The notes under the pieces were generated by a model. The model worked only from the letters and a program-made list of their open reading frames with translations, searched no databases and was not told the origin of the DNA. Made by a program: the position numbers and the translations under genes. This document shows, one piece after another, positions 41,325-49,798 of a DNA stretch of 51,471 nucleotides; position 1 is the stretch's first letter, and every line of letters starts with the position of its first letter. This stretch comes from Rickettsiales bacterium (lineage in GTDB: Bacteria > Bacteroidota > Bacteroidia > Cytophagales > Cyclobacteriaceae): assembly GCA_002729235.1 (NCBI GenBank), contig PBTY01000050.1:1-51471 (forward strand), in the 5' to 3' direction.

Positions 41325-41368
41325 CAGATGAAAGGATAAAACTCCTACTGGCTTAAAATAATAAAAAG
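41325..41368 (-). promoter_or_regulatory. Shared upstream block, copy A (long DUF4382 gene and sigma gene)
   Basis: Written on the + strand, CAGATGAA (41325-41332) and CTCCTAC (41342-41348) are followed by AATAAAAAG. The same arrangement is seen at 39732-39775. It sits in the divergent region between the DUF4382 gene and the ECF sigma gene, 51-94 bases upstream of the former and 18 bases or more before the latter. It may be a promoter or operator shared by both tandem DUF4382 genes. Confidence 0.6.
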
Positions 41369-41385
41369 TCAAATTAATCTTTATA

Positions 41386-41907
41386 ATGTCCAAAGAAAAT
41401 CCAGATAACGTCTGTAAGGAAAGAATTTTCGACCAACTCTTCCAATCCTTCAGTGAAGAGCTACATAAGATTCTCTATTATAAGTATGGAGCCGAAAATG
41501 ACCCAATGGACATTGTACAGGAGGCTTTTATCACCCTTTGGAATAATTGCTCCAAGGTGACATTGGACAAGGCTAAAGGCTATCTCTTTACAATAGCTAA
41601 CAATAAAATGCTCAATGTTTTGTCTCGAAAAAAAACAGTGATGAATTATGCCAATACACATGAAGCCACTGAATTGAGTAACCAACATCCTCAGTATTTA
41701 TTAGAAGAGAAAGAATTTGATCATAAACTTAAAGAGGTACTCGAATCACTTAGCGAAGACCAACGAGTAACGTTAATGATGAATCGCGTAGAGGGAAAGC
41801 GACATAAAGAAATTGCTGAAATATTAGGTATCTCCACCAAAGCAGTTGAGAAGAGAATTTATAAGGCATTAAGTATCATTGAAGAACAGCTAGGCAAAAA
41901 AATCTAG
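41386..41907 (+). CDS. ECF sigma factor
   Basis: 173 residues. Sigma region 2 is ELHKILYYKYGAENDPMDIV followed by QEAFITLWNN, the -10 binding helix. Region 4 is LSEDQRVTLMMNRVEGKRHK and EIAEILGISTKAVEKRIYKA, the -35 helix-turn-helix. It belongs to the FecI-like group usual in Bacteroidota, with a FecR anti-sigma gene and a TonB-dependent receptor gene directly downstream. The sigma factor would be released when the receptor binds its ligand. The start codon is ATG; the family lacks an N-terminal extension. Likely targets are its own operon and the divergent DUF4382 genes, as suggested by the shared upstream block. Confidence 0.94.
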   Translation: MSKENPDNVCKERIFDQLFQSFSEELHKILYYKYGAENDPMDIVQEAFITLWNNCSKVTLDKAKGYLFTIANNKMLNVLSRKKTVMNYANTHEATELSNQHPQYLLEEKEFDHKLKEVLESLSEDQRVTLMMNRVEGKRHKEIAEILGISTKAVEKRIYKALSIIEEQLGKKI

Positions 41908-41955
41908 ACCAATGGTAGGAGAAATTAGGGATCACCTGTTTTTACATTGAATTCT

Positions 41956-42855
41956 ATGAAAGACCAGGAGCGCATATTGAAATATTTGGATGGTAGTTTA
42001 TCAGGAGCTGAACTAGATGAGTTTAAGCAGACTGAAGATTACCACTTTGTACAGAATGTGACACAATCGTTGCAATCGTTCAAAGCACCCGAGATTGATC
42101 CTGAGATGGCCCTAAACCAGCTAAAACTCAAAAGAAACTCAACATCTTCTACCATCCCGCTATGGTCCTACGCATGGAAAATCGCTGCGGTTGTAATTTT
42201 AGCGTTGGCACTTGGCGTATGGTTCTTTGGCCAACCGTCTGGTGAGTCTTTGATTTCCAGTAATTCCCAATTAACCGAACTTTCATTACCAGATGCATCT
42301 AAAGTAACGCTTAACAAGCACTCTCAGATTGCTTATTCTGAGAATGATTGGTCTTCAAGCAGAGAATTAACCTTAAGAGGTGAAGCTTACTTTGAGGTTG
42401 AAAAAGGAAGTAAATTTACTGTCAACACTAACTCAGGAAAAGTCACGGTATTAGGAACACGCTTTACAGTGAAAGCAAGAGGAAATTTCTATGAAGTTAC
42501 TTGTTATGAAGGTAAAGTAGAAGTAACCACCAATGGCAATGACTCTAAAGTAGTCCTATCCAGAGGTGATCAGGCTCGATACATTGCCAATAAATATGAG
42601 TCAAGAAGAACCAAAGATTTGCAACCTGCATGGAGCACAGGCTATTCTGACTTTGATGACATGCCCTTCCATTTCGTAGTAAAAGAGCTGGAAAGACAAT
42701 TTGATGTCACCGTGACTTATCCTAAAGATGACGCAGAACGTCATTTTTCAGGCTCCTTCTCCCATGAAGATTTAGAATCAGCATTGAAAGCTATTACAAT
42801 TCCCTTAAGTTTGGAGTTTCAAATCAACGGAGACTCCATTACCTTAAGTAAATAG
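41956..42855 (+). CDS. FecR-type anti-sigma factor
   Basis: 299 residues from the ATG at 41956; the TTG three codons earlier is rejected. The cytoplasmic N-terminus (MKDQERILKYLDGSLSGAEL) binds the sigma factor. A membrane helix lies at about residues 72-91 (IAAVVILALALGVWFFG). The periplasmic FecR domain follows (LPDASKVTLNKHSQIAYSEN, GEAYFEVEKGSKFTVNT, VLGTRFTVKARG), and the C-terminal DUF4974 domain (DDMPFHFVVKELERQFDVTV, FSGSFSHEDLESALKAI) contacts the receptor's STN domain. It lies 48 bases after the sigma gene, and its stop overlaps the receptor's GTG start by one base. Confidence 0.94.
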   Translation: MKDQERILKYLDGSLSGAELDEFKQTEDYHFVQNVTQSLQSFKAPEIDPEMALNQLKLKRNSTSSTIPLWSYAWKIAAVVILALALGVWFFGQPSGESLISSNSQLTELSLPDASKVTLNKHSQIAYSENDWSSSRELTLRGEAYFEVEKGSKFTVNTNSGKVTVLGTRFTVKARGNFYEVTCYEGKVEVTTNGNDSKVVLSRGDQARYIANKYESRRTKDLQPAWSTGYSDFDDMPFHFVVKELERQFDVTVTYPKDDAERHFSGSFSHEDLESALKAITIPLSLEFQINGDSITLSK

Positions 42856-45404
42856 TGTGTAAAAACCATCTGGTTCATGTACTAGTCTTTTTTTTCGCTA
42901 TTCATTTCTCTCTGAATGCCCAGGACGCACATCAAAAAGTGGCTCTTGAGGAACTTTTGGAAAGACTTGAGGCGGATTACGACACCCGATTCAGCTATGC
43001 AAATGAGAGCCTTATTGACCTCTATATTTTGCCGGTTGACAATGCATTAACTCTGGATGATTGGCTTGACTATCTAAGAGAAATAACCCCATTAAAATTC
43101 GATCGCTTATCCGGCAATATCATTGCGGTAAGCCCAAAAATCAAACCTCAAAGCATTGTATCTATAAGTGGAGTAGTTATAGATGCTCAGAACAATGATC
43201 CAATTCCATTTGCTTTCATTCAGCTAGGTGATCAAGTGGCATCATCTGATTTGAATGGATACTTCACCCTGCCTACCAGCATCTCTTCTGACTCAATAAA
43301 ACTGCAGACCTCCCACATCAGTTATTTTTCAAATCAAAGAAATTTGTTTGATATCAAATCAAAGGAAAACATCGTATTAAAACTTCAACCTAAGTTTTCC
43401 ACCCTATCAGAAGTGATCATTGATAATTATTATGTGCCCGGTATCAGTCGTGTTCAGGGAGGCGGTTACCGCTTCAAACCGGATGAACAACAGATTTTAC
43501 CTGGTCTTACCGAACCTGATTTATTATTCTCTTTACAGACTTTTCCAGGTATATACAGTGCTAATGAATCGGTATCTAACCTAAACATTCGTGGAGGAAC
43601 AAATGATCAAAACCTGGTTTTGTGGGATGGTATCCGCATGTTTCAAACCGGTCATTTCTTTGGATTGATTTCTGCGTTCAATCCATACATCACCGAAAGT
43701 GCAACCGTAACCAAAAATGGTACCGTTGCCGAATTAGGACAAGGAGTCTCTGGCACCTTTGACATGAAACTCAGGGAGTCTTTAAGATCTAAATTTGAAG
43801 CTGGAGGTGGTGCTAATTTACTCCACTTGAACGCTCATGCTGGCATACCTATCAACGAGAAGTTGTCGATTGAGTTAGCCGGGAGACGTTCCTTAACAGA
43901 TATGTGGCAAAGTCCGACTTACAACTCCTACTTTGACAGGGCTTTTCAAAATACGGCAATTAACCGAGCACAAAACAACGACAGTCTAATTAATCAGGGA
44001 GACAAATTCCTATACTTTGACTGGCTAGGAAAGATCAACTTCCACCCTACTACAAAGGACCGGTTTAGTGCTACTTATTTCAATATGGGTGATGAGCTCA
44101 GCTTCAATGAAGAGAAGACATTTGGCTCAGGAAACTCATCTAGAGAAAGCAGGTTGCATCAAATAAGCAGTGGAATTGGCATTACGCACACTCGATTCTG
44201 GAATCAAAACCTGAAAACCCTTACAACCCTATATCAATCAAAATATCGATTAGATGCCACTAATCAATACCTTCTGATCGATCAACAGCTGGATCAGAGT
44301 AATACGGTCATCAATCGCAATGCTTCACTATCGATATTCTATCTGGTTAACCCAAGACTCGACTGGCAGTGGGGTTATCAGTTGGACATTCTCGCTGTTC
44401 GTGATCAGGTATTCCTCAATAAACCAAGCTTCACCAGTGACATACAGGAGGCACAGACTTCACACATACTACATGGTCAGGTGAATTGGACACAAGAGGA
44501 ATCAGGCACTTTTGTAAGCTTTGGCACACGACTCAATTTCTTCCCAGGTGCTGACCCACAATTCATTCCTGAGCCGAGAATCAGAGCTCATCAGTATATA
44601 CAAAAGAACCTGCTTTTGGAGATGCTTGGAGAATTCAAAAGCCAGACGATCACCCAAATCATTGACTTACAAAATGACTTTTTAGGAGTAGAAAAGAGAC
44701 GATGGGCTCTGGCCAACGGGTCGGATTACCCTATTATTCAGAGTAAACAAGTATCTCTTGGCCTTCACTATGATCTGAAAGACTTTTTCCTGAGCGGTGA
44801 AGTTTATTATAAACAAGTCAACAACATTATCTCAACTAGCCAGGCCTTTCAAAACCAATTGGAGCCATTGCAAATTGCTGGAGATTACAACTCCTACGGA
44901 GTAGATTTGATGGTAAAGAAATCCTTTGGAATAGTCAACTCGTGGTTGAGTTATGGCTGGGGAAACACCATGTATCGTTTTGAGACCTCATCAGTCAACA
45001 ATCCTGATTTCCCAAGCAACCTGGATATCCGCCACAATGTATACCTTGGAAACTCCCTGAAGACGGGCAATTTTGACTGGTCCATTGGAGCAAATTATCA
45101 TAGCGGAGTACCAGTAACATTGCCCAAACAAGATGACCCTATTTTGAATGGAATGATTAACTACCAGTCTCCCAACAGTGGTCGATTACCAGATTACTTG
45201 AGGCTTGACTTCTCCTCTACTTACAAATGGTTGTTTAAAAATGATCACTACTCGTTAATAGGATTGTCTATTTGGAATGTGATGAATCGAGACAACCCAT
45301 TAAAAACCTACTACAGACGCGTATCTAACGTACCAGTAGCTGTGGATCAGCTTGCGCTTGGATTTACACCCAATGTAAGCTTACAAATGCAGTTTTATTT
45401 TTAA
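42855..45404 (+). CDS. STN-bearing TonB-dependent signalling receptor
   Basis: 849 residues, starting at GTG in TAGTG, which is the only start that keeps the signal peptide (ending AIHFSLNAQ). Residues about 27-90 are an STN domain (ALEELLERLEADYDTRFSYA, LDDWLDYLREITPLKFDRLS), the module that touches FecR. A carboxypeptidase-regulatory domain (98-180: ISGVVIDAQNNDPIPFAFIQ) and a plug (210-310: LNIRGGTNDQNLVLWDGIRM) precede the 22-strand barrel. The C-terminus ends NVSLQMQFYF, a proper barrel end. There is no SusD gene nearby, so this is a FecA-type rather than a SusCD-type system. The ligand is unknown. Confidence 0.94.
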   Translation: MCKNHLVHVLVFFFAIHFSLNAQDAHQKVALEELLERLEADYDTRFSYANESLIDLYILPVDNALTLDDWLDYLREITPLKFDRLSGNIIAVSPKIKPQSIVSISGVVIDAQNNDPIPFAFIQLGDQVASSDLNGYFTLPTSISSDSIKLQTSHISYFSNQRNLFDIKSKENIVLKLQPKFSTLSEVIIDNYYVPGISRVQGGGYRFKPDEQQILPGLTEPDLLFSLQTFPGIYSANESVSNLNIRGGTNDQNLVLWDGIRMFQTGHFFGLISAFNPYITESATVTKNGTVAELGQGVSGTFDMKLRESLRSKFEAGGGANLLHLNAHAGIPINEKLSIELAGRRSLTDMWQSPTYNSYFDRAFQNTAINRAQNNDSLINQGDKFLYFDWLGKINFHPTTKDRFSATYFNMGDELSFNEEKTFGSGNSSRESRLHQISSGIGITHTRFWNQNLKTLTTLYQSKYRLDATNQYLLIDQQLDQSNTVINRNASLSIFYLVNPRLDWQWGYQLDILAVRDQVFLNKPSFTSDIQEAQTSHILHGQVNWTQEESGTFVSFGTRLNFFPGADPQFIPEPRIRAHQYIQKNLLLEMLGEFKSQTITQIIDLQNDFLGVEKRRWALANGSDYPIIQSKQVSLGLHYDLKDFFLSGEVYYKQVNNIISTSQAFQNQLEPLQIAGDYNSYGVDLMVKKSFGIVNSWLSYGWGNTMYRFETSSVNNPDFPSNLDIRHNVYLGNSLKTGNFDWSIGANYHSGVPVTLPKQDDPILNGMINYQSPNSGRLPDYLRLDFSSTYKWLFKNDHYSLIGLSIWNVMNRDNPLKTYYRRVSNVPVAVDQLALGFTPNVSLQMQFYF

Positions 45405-45451
45405 GGTAGAGTTGTGAAATCAATTGAAACCATTATTATTTGACAGGAAGA

Positions 45452-45479
45452 TTGGTCATAATTTTTTAGTTTATACTTG
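45452..45479 (+). promoter_or_regulatory. Candidate promoter of the 416-residue barrel gene
   Basis: TTG (45452-45454), 17 bases, then TATACTTG (45472-45479), one mismatch from TAnnTTTG. The ATG follows at 45506. It suggests the barrel gene is transcribed separately from the receptor operon. Confidence 0.5.
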
Positions 45480-45505
45480 TGGCATCTATTCTGTGATAAG
45501 CCAAA

Positions 45506-46756
45506 ATGAGAGATCTGATTACAAGCATTTTATTGACTATCTTTTGTGGAAATGTACTGCTCGCGCAAACCAATTTTGATAAAGGATATTATATAACCGA
45601 ATCTAATGAAAGAGTCGAATGCCTCATTAAGAATTTAGATTGGTTGTTTAATCCATCAGAGATTTTAGCAAAACCAGATGAACTCTCAGAACCAATACTC
45701 TTTACAGTAAATGACATTAAAGAATTTGGTATCTATGGCCATTCTCGCTACTTAAAGGAAACAGTTTCCATAGACAAGTCTAAAAATGTATTGGGAGAAT
45801 TAAATAAGGACAGATCACCAAATTTTGAACGTGAAAAACTTTTTCTAAAAGTACTTTTAGAGGGAAAAGCTACTCTGTATCAATATGAAGAGTCTAATCT
45901 AAAACGGTTCTTTTTTAGTCTTGAAGGTAAGGACACTGTAGAACAATTAGTTCAAAAAAATTACGATGCCGGTAATAGCATGATTGGTGAAAATAATCAG
46001 TTCAGACAGCAATTAATGGTCAATGTTAATTGTTCGGAACTTAACAATATAAGTTTCGCTAGTATCAGATATGATGAGGCTGATTTGCTGAAACTCTTTA
46101 AACAATACAACATTTGTGAAAAACACTCATTTGAACTATACAAATCAGAAAACAAGAATAAAACCTTCAGACTTTCCATTAGACCGGGTATCTTTTCTGG
46201 TCTAATGAATTTTCAAAATTCCGTTACCGAATGGTACAATAATGTTGACAACCAAGGAATTGGTTATCGATTAGGAATAGAAGTAACTAACCTTTTACCT
46301 TTCAATAACAACAAATGGGAAATCTTAATGGAACCTACTTTTCAGCAATTCAAGTCAACTTACCATTATGACTTGGATGATGACAGAAACATTACAGTGG
46401 AGTCTAAAGTAAATTATCATAGTTTAGAACTTCCTATAGGTTTGAGACACTCCTTTTTTCTTAGTAATGATCTCAGATTATGGCTGGACGCAGCTATTAT
46501 TCAGAATATACCTTTCAAATCTTCAAGTTATGTCCACTTTGTCTCTCAACAAAACCAACCCAGAACTACTAGAGATTTTGAATTGAAAAACCGTTTCAAA
46601 TTAGCTGCTGGCCTAGGAGTTAGTTACAAAAACAAATTAAGCATTCAATCAAGGTATCAAATCGGTCGAACACTTAATAATTATGCCAATTACGAGGCGT
46701 TTTATTCTAAGCTCGAATTTATACTGGGGTATACATTATGGAGCAATCTTGACTAA
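45506..46756 (+). CDS. Outer-membrane beta-barrel protein of a Bacteroidota-specific family
   Basis: 416 residues. The signal peptide ends CGNVLLAQ. The N-terminal domain begins FDKGYYITESNERVECLIKN and LDWLFNPSEILAK, with DIKEFGIYGHSRYLKETVSI and FLKVLLEGKATLYQYEESNL; I recall this pattern from Bacteroidota proteins sometimes mislabelled as tRNA modification GTPases, although no GTPase motif is present. Residues 225-416 alternate strands with aromatic girdles (FRLSIRPGIFSGLMNFQ, IGYRLGIEVTNLLPF, FKLAAGLGVSYKNKLSIQSR) and end FILGYTLWSNLD, as in PorT-like barrels. Function unknown. It is 101 bases behind the receptor gene. Confidence 0.8.
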   Translation: MRDLITSILLTIFCGNVLLAQTNFDKGYYITESNERVECLIKNLDWLFNPSEILAKPDELSEPILFTVNDIKEFGIYGHSRYLKETVSIDKSKNVLGELNKDRSPNFEREKLFLKVLLEGKATLYQYEESNLKRFFFSLEGKDTVEQLVQKNYDAGNSMIGENNQFRQQLMVNVNCSELNNISFASIRYDEADLLKLFKQYNICEKHSFELYKSENKNKTFRLSIRPGIFSGLMNFQNSVTEWYNNVDNQGIGYRLGIEVTNLLPFNNNKWEILMEPTFQQFKSTYHYDLDDDRNITVESKVNYHSLELPIGLRHSFFLSNDLRLWLDAAIIQNIPFKSSSYVHFVSQQNQPRTTRDFELKNRFKLAAGLGVSYKNKLSIQSRYQIGRTLNNYANYEAFYSKLEFILGYTLWSNLD

Positions 46757-46929
46757 GCTAGAATATGATTGTGAAATACGTAGCAGGAAGCCAGTTGTGT
46801 TAACTAACGGCTACCTGATTTGGAAAAAGCACCCATGTGCCCAATAATGATGCTAGCACTATATTTATTATCTGACTGATATTATGATAGTTAGATAAAT
46901 TACATTTCAAAACATAACCGACTACCCAT

Positions 46930-47166
46930 ATGAAAACAATGATCTGCAAACAACTAGGTGGAGCCTGTGATCAGGAGTTTCATGCCAATAGTTTTGATGA
47001 AATCGCCGAGCTTAGTAAAGCCCATGGTATGAAGATGTTTCAAGCTGGTGATGAAGCACACTTGAAAGCTATGAAAGAGATGCAAGATCTTATGCAGTCT
47101 CCAGATGCAATGGCTCAATGGATGAATGCCAAGCGAAAGGAGTTTGAGGCATTACCAGAGAATTAG
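46930..47166 (+). CDS. DUF1059-like small protein
   Basis: 78 residues. The N-terminus MKTMICKQLGGACDQEFHAN followed by SFDEIAELSKAHGMKMF resembles DUF1059 (C..LG..C...F.A.....I......H), with Cys6 and Cys13 as a possible metal or redox pair. The C-terminal helix LKAMKEMQDLMQSPDAMAQW is an extension beyond the usual DUF1059 length. Function unknown. It stands alone, with 173 bases upstream in which no clear promoter is visible. Confidence 0.75.
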   Translation: MKTMICKQLGGACDQEFHANSFDEIAELSKAHGMKMFQAGDEAHLKAMKEMQDLMQSPDAMAQWMNAKRKEFEALPEN

Positions 47167-47221
47167 TTCTTAGTCTCTTATAGCAGAAAGATCCTATTTT
47201 TTTAAATCAATTCTAAGGATT

Positions 47222-48280
47222 TTGAAGAAGTCAATCCACCTGGTATTCATTACCATCTTCGTCAGTACTCTTGCCATTTCCTGTGAGCCGCCTGGAAATA
47301 AACAAGATGCATCCGCTTACGCAAACCAATCTTTGGTTGAGATTGACACCACACTCTGGCTAAAAGAAGCTCGGGGTATCCGGGACATAATGGAAGATGA
47401 TCAGGGAAACTTATGGTTTTCCAGTCCCGACTACATTGCTCTATATAATGGCAATAGCATGAAGTATTTTTCGAAAGATGATGGACTCGAAATAACCGGC
47501 AATATTCATAAAGACTCAAATGATGTCATTTGGATTGAGAATGGGTTCCAAATATTCCGATACACTGGTGAATACTTTATTGAAGAAGATATAAATAACG
47601 TCAAAAGCGCCAAAGGTCTTTGGATTCAGCGCAGATTGGATCCTGGAGACACCTCTTCCGCAGATCCCGGCATCTATGAAGTCAGCCAGCAAACTACAAC
47701 ATTTCATCCACTACCTGTAGAGAAAGTTGGCGACTATAAATTCTCGTATATGCCAAGTAGTAAAGCAATGATTGGAAAGGACGGCACTGTATGGATCGGG
47801 ACGATGGAGAAAGCTTTTGGGTACAACGACAATGCATTCATTTCAATAGGACGTGAAGAGATGGGACGCCAGGATGATGAGCGACATGTAGGCATTCGTG
47901 GGATGTTTGTAGACAGCCAGGGAGTTCTCTGGATGGCCGATAATGGTGCTGGCCTATTCACTTATGATGGAGAAAAAACAACCAACTTCACCAAGAAACA
48001 TCACCTGGACAAAGGAGAAGTAGAAGGCAACAGCTTGCACCGTACTTTTTCCATCAATGAAGACAGTGCAGGCACCATGTGGTTTGGCACTGTCTATTCA
48101 GGCATCTGGAGTTATGATCCCAAGACGGAGACATTTAAAAACTACACCTCAGACGATGGTGTAAAAAGTGACAATATCTGGATGATATATAAGACCAAGT
48201 CTGGTGAACTACTATTTGCCGGAGAGACGCCAGCAGCAGTCTATGTGTTTAATGGAAAGGGATTTGAGAGGAAGTTTTAG
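47222..48280 (+). CDS. Two-component-regulator-type propeller lipoprotein
   Basis: 352 residues. The start is TTG; it is kept because it gives an intact lipoprotein signal (KKSIHLVFITIFVSTLAISC, Cys21). The rest consists of Reg_prop-like blades with the pattern D..G.LWF.. : IMEDDQGNLWFSSPDYIALY, IGKDGTVWIGTMEKAFGY, FVDSQGVLWMADNGAGLFTY and NEDSAGTMWFGTVYSGIWSY. Six or seven blades are readable. Such propellers occur as sensor heads of hybrid histidine kinases; here no membrane helix, kinase or DNA-binding part follows, so this is a free-standing surface lipoprotein. It starts 56 bases after the DUF1059-like gene. Confidence 0.82.
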   Translation: MKKSIHLVFITIFVSTLAISCEPPGNKQDASAYANQSLVEIDTTLWLKEARGIRDIMEDDQGNLWFSSPDYIALYNGNSMKYFSKDDGLEITGNIHKDSNDVIWIENGFQIFRYTGEYFIEEDINNVKSAKGLWIQRRLDPGDTSSADPGIYEVSQQTTTFHPLPVEKVGDYKFSYMPSSKAMIGKDGTVWIGTMEKAFGYNDNAFISIGREEMGRQDDERHVGIRGMFVDSQGVLWMADNGAGLFTYDGEKTTNFTKKHHLDKGEVEGNSLHRTFSINEDSAGTMWFGTVYSGIWSYDPKTETFKNYTSDDGVKSDNIWMIYKTKSGELLFAGETPAAVYVFNGKGFERKF

Positions 48281-48359
48281 CTAAATGATGGTAATTCAAA
48301 TAACCTAACAAAAGATCTCGAACTAAGAAGACTTGACTAATTTGAATCAACCAATCTGA

Positions 48360-48917
48360 ATGAGAATGAAATTTAGACTATATGCCTTCATTGGACTTGC
48401 TTTTCTCATACTGAATCAAGTATTGTTACTCCGCGGAAATGAATTTATTCAGACTCAACAACCAATCGATTTTGCGCATTGGCTTTTATTTTTTGGTGTG
48501 CTCCTGTGTATCTCTCTTAATTATATTTTTTCAAAGGGAATATTCAACAGTGTCTCATCTGGTTTAACTACAATGGGTGTTGTGGCCATGGTCGGACAGG
48601 CAGTGATAGATCTGATATGGTGGAGCTATGGCACGGACTATGAAGGGGTGAATAGACTGACAAATCAACTAATGAGCCACCCATCTATTAGAATTCCGTT
48701 TATGACGATCGGACCGGCTTTATTTTACCTTGGTATAGCAATACATTCTGGAAAATTCTTCAAGAAATATACAGCCTGGGCCTTGGTTGCCATTTGTGGA
48801 GTAATCATCACCGGTGTGGGTTCATTTGCCTTGGATAGCAGATTAGCCATCGTCATTGGGCATTTGGTTATGGCCACAGGGGTTTTAATGTTGGTCTTTA
48901 AAGAGGATTTGGATTAG
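48360..48917 (+). CDS. Multi-pass membrane protein, function unknown
   Basis: 185 residues with about six hydrophobic segments: FRLYAFIGLAFLILNQVLLL, FAHWLLFFGVLLCISLNYIF, GLTTMGVVAMVGQAVIDLIW, IPFMTIGPALFYLGIAIHSG, YTAWALVAICGVIITGVGSF and AIVIGHLVMATGVLMLVF. There is no recognisable catalytic motif and I do not recognise the family. It lies 79 bases after the propeller lipoprotein gene and converges on the phosphoesterase-like gene. A small hairpin (CATGAAT / ATTCATG, 48923-48939) lies between them without a T-tract. Confidence 0.65.
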   Translation: MRMKFRLYAFIGLAFLILNQVLLLRGNEFIQTQQPIDFAHWLLFFGVLLCISLNYIFSKGIFNSVSSGLTTMGVVAMVGQAVIDLIWWSYGTDYEGVNRLTNQLMSHPSIRIPFMTIGPALFYLGIAIHSGKFFKKYTAWALVAICGVIITGVGSFALDSRLAIVIGHLVMATGVLMLVFKEDLD

Positions 48918-48964
48918 AAATGCATGAATTCCATTCATGAGCGTAAGGGTAAGTTACTAGCTGC

Positions 48965-49798
48965 TTATTCACTCTGAAGAACGATCCTCTTCCCCATCTC
49001 TTTCGTCTCCACCTCTGGTAAGATCTCGCAGTTGTCCCATAGTCCTGTGGTTAAGGTTTTGGCATAAGATGCTGGAAGTTTATTCTCCTTCATGAGTTGA
49101 GCCGCTGTATTGTGATCATATTCGAAAGACTCATGGCAAAACTGAAAACCATTGGCATCATCTAGGATCATGTACCATACTCTGGTAGTACCGTCATTAG
49201 CAGGCATGCCAATCACACCAGCATTTAGCCAGTATTTTTCAGCTTGCACATCGTGAAAAGGAAGTCCGCAATGGCCAGAAAGGATTACATCTGCTTTGGT
49301 GGTATCAAAGTTGGTTTGCTTCACTTCCCATGGAGTAGAGCGGAAGACAAACTCCGAAGTATTGAAGTAACTGCCATGCAGCATAAACACGGACTTACCA
49401 GCATACTGAAATCGGATAAAGTCAGGCCAATCATGTAGCCATTGTTTGCTTGACTCGTTCACACTGGCTAGTGCATACGGGTACCACTGACGGGAGAACA
49501 CATCACAGCGAGATTCTTCGTTGAAGTTGCAGCCACAATCTTCTTCCCCGTTACGGATTTGCATTTCTACATTTCCAGCAATAGAATGAATCCCCCACTC
49601 TTTGATCAAGTCGAGACATTCTTGCGGTTGTGCACAATAACCTACAGCATCACCTGTATTGATCACATTACTGGAAGGAATCCCTAAATCTTCTGCAATA
49701 GACTGGAGCTTTTGCAAGGCTTGTAAGTTGCTATACGCCCCACCAAAGACGAGCACCTTTCCTGTTAGCTGACCGATATCCTTAACGCTTCCTTCCAT
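48965..49798 (-). CDS. Divergent metallophosphoesterase-fold protein
   Basis: 277 residues from the ATG at 49798 (MEGSVKDIGQLTGKVLVFGG); the frame is open further to TTG codons, which are unlikely. The fold markers of a calcineurin-like phosphoesterase can be traced: VLVFGGAYSNLQAL for DxHxN, INTGDAVGYCAQP for GDxVGYG, SIAGNVEMQI for GNHD, FMLHGSY and ILSGHCGLPF for GHTH. But the first Asp and His are Gly and Tyr, and the His of GNHD and the last His of GHTH are also replaced. DCGCN plus a nearby Cys form an unusual cysteine cluster. The metal centre is thus altered or lost. It overlaps the symporter gene by 17 bases. Confidence 0.75.
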   Translation of the reverse strand: MEGSVKDIGQLTGKVLVFGGAYSNLQALQKLQSIAEDLGIPSSNVINTGDAVGYCAQPQECLDLIKEWGIHSIAGNVEMQIRNGEEDCGCNFNEESRCDVFSRQWYPYALASVNESSKQWLHDWPDFIRFQYAGKSVFMLHGSYFNTSEFVFRSTPWEVKQTNFDTTKADVILSGHCGLPFHDVQAEKYWLNAGVIGMPANDGTTRVWYMILDDANGFQFCHESFEYDHNTAAQLMKENKLPASYAKTLTTGLWDNCEILPEVETKEMGKRIVLQSE

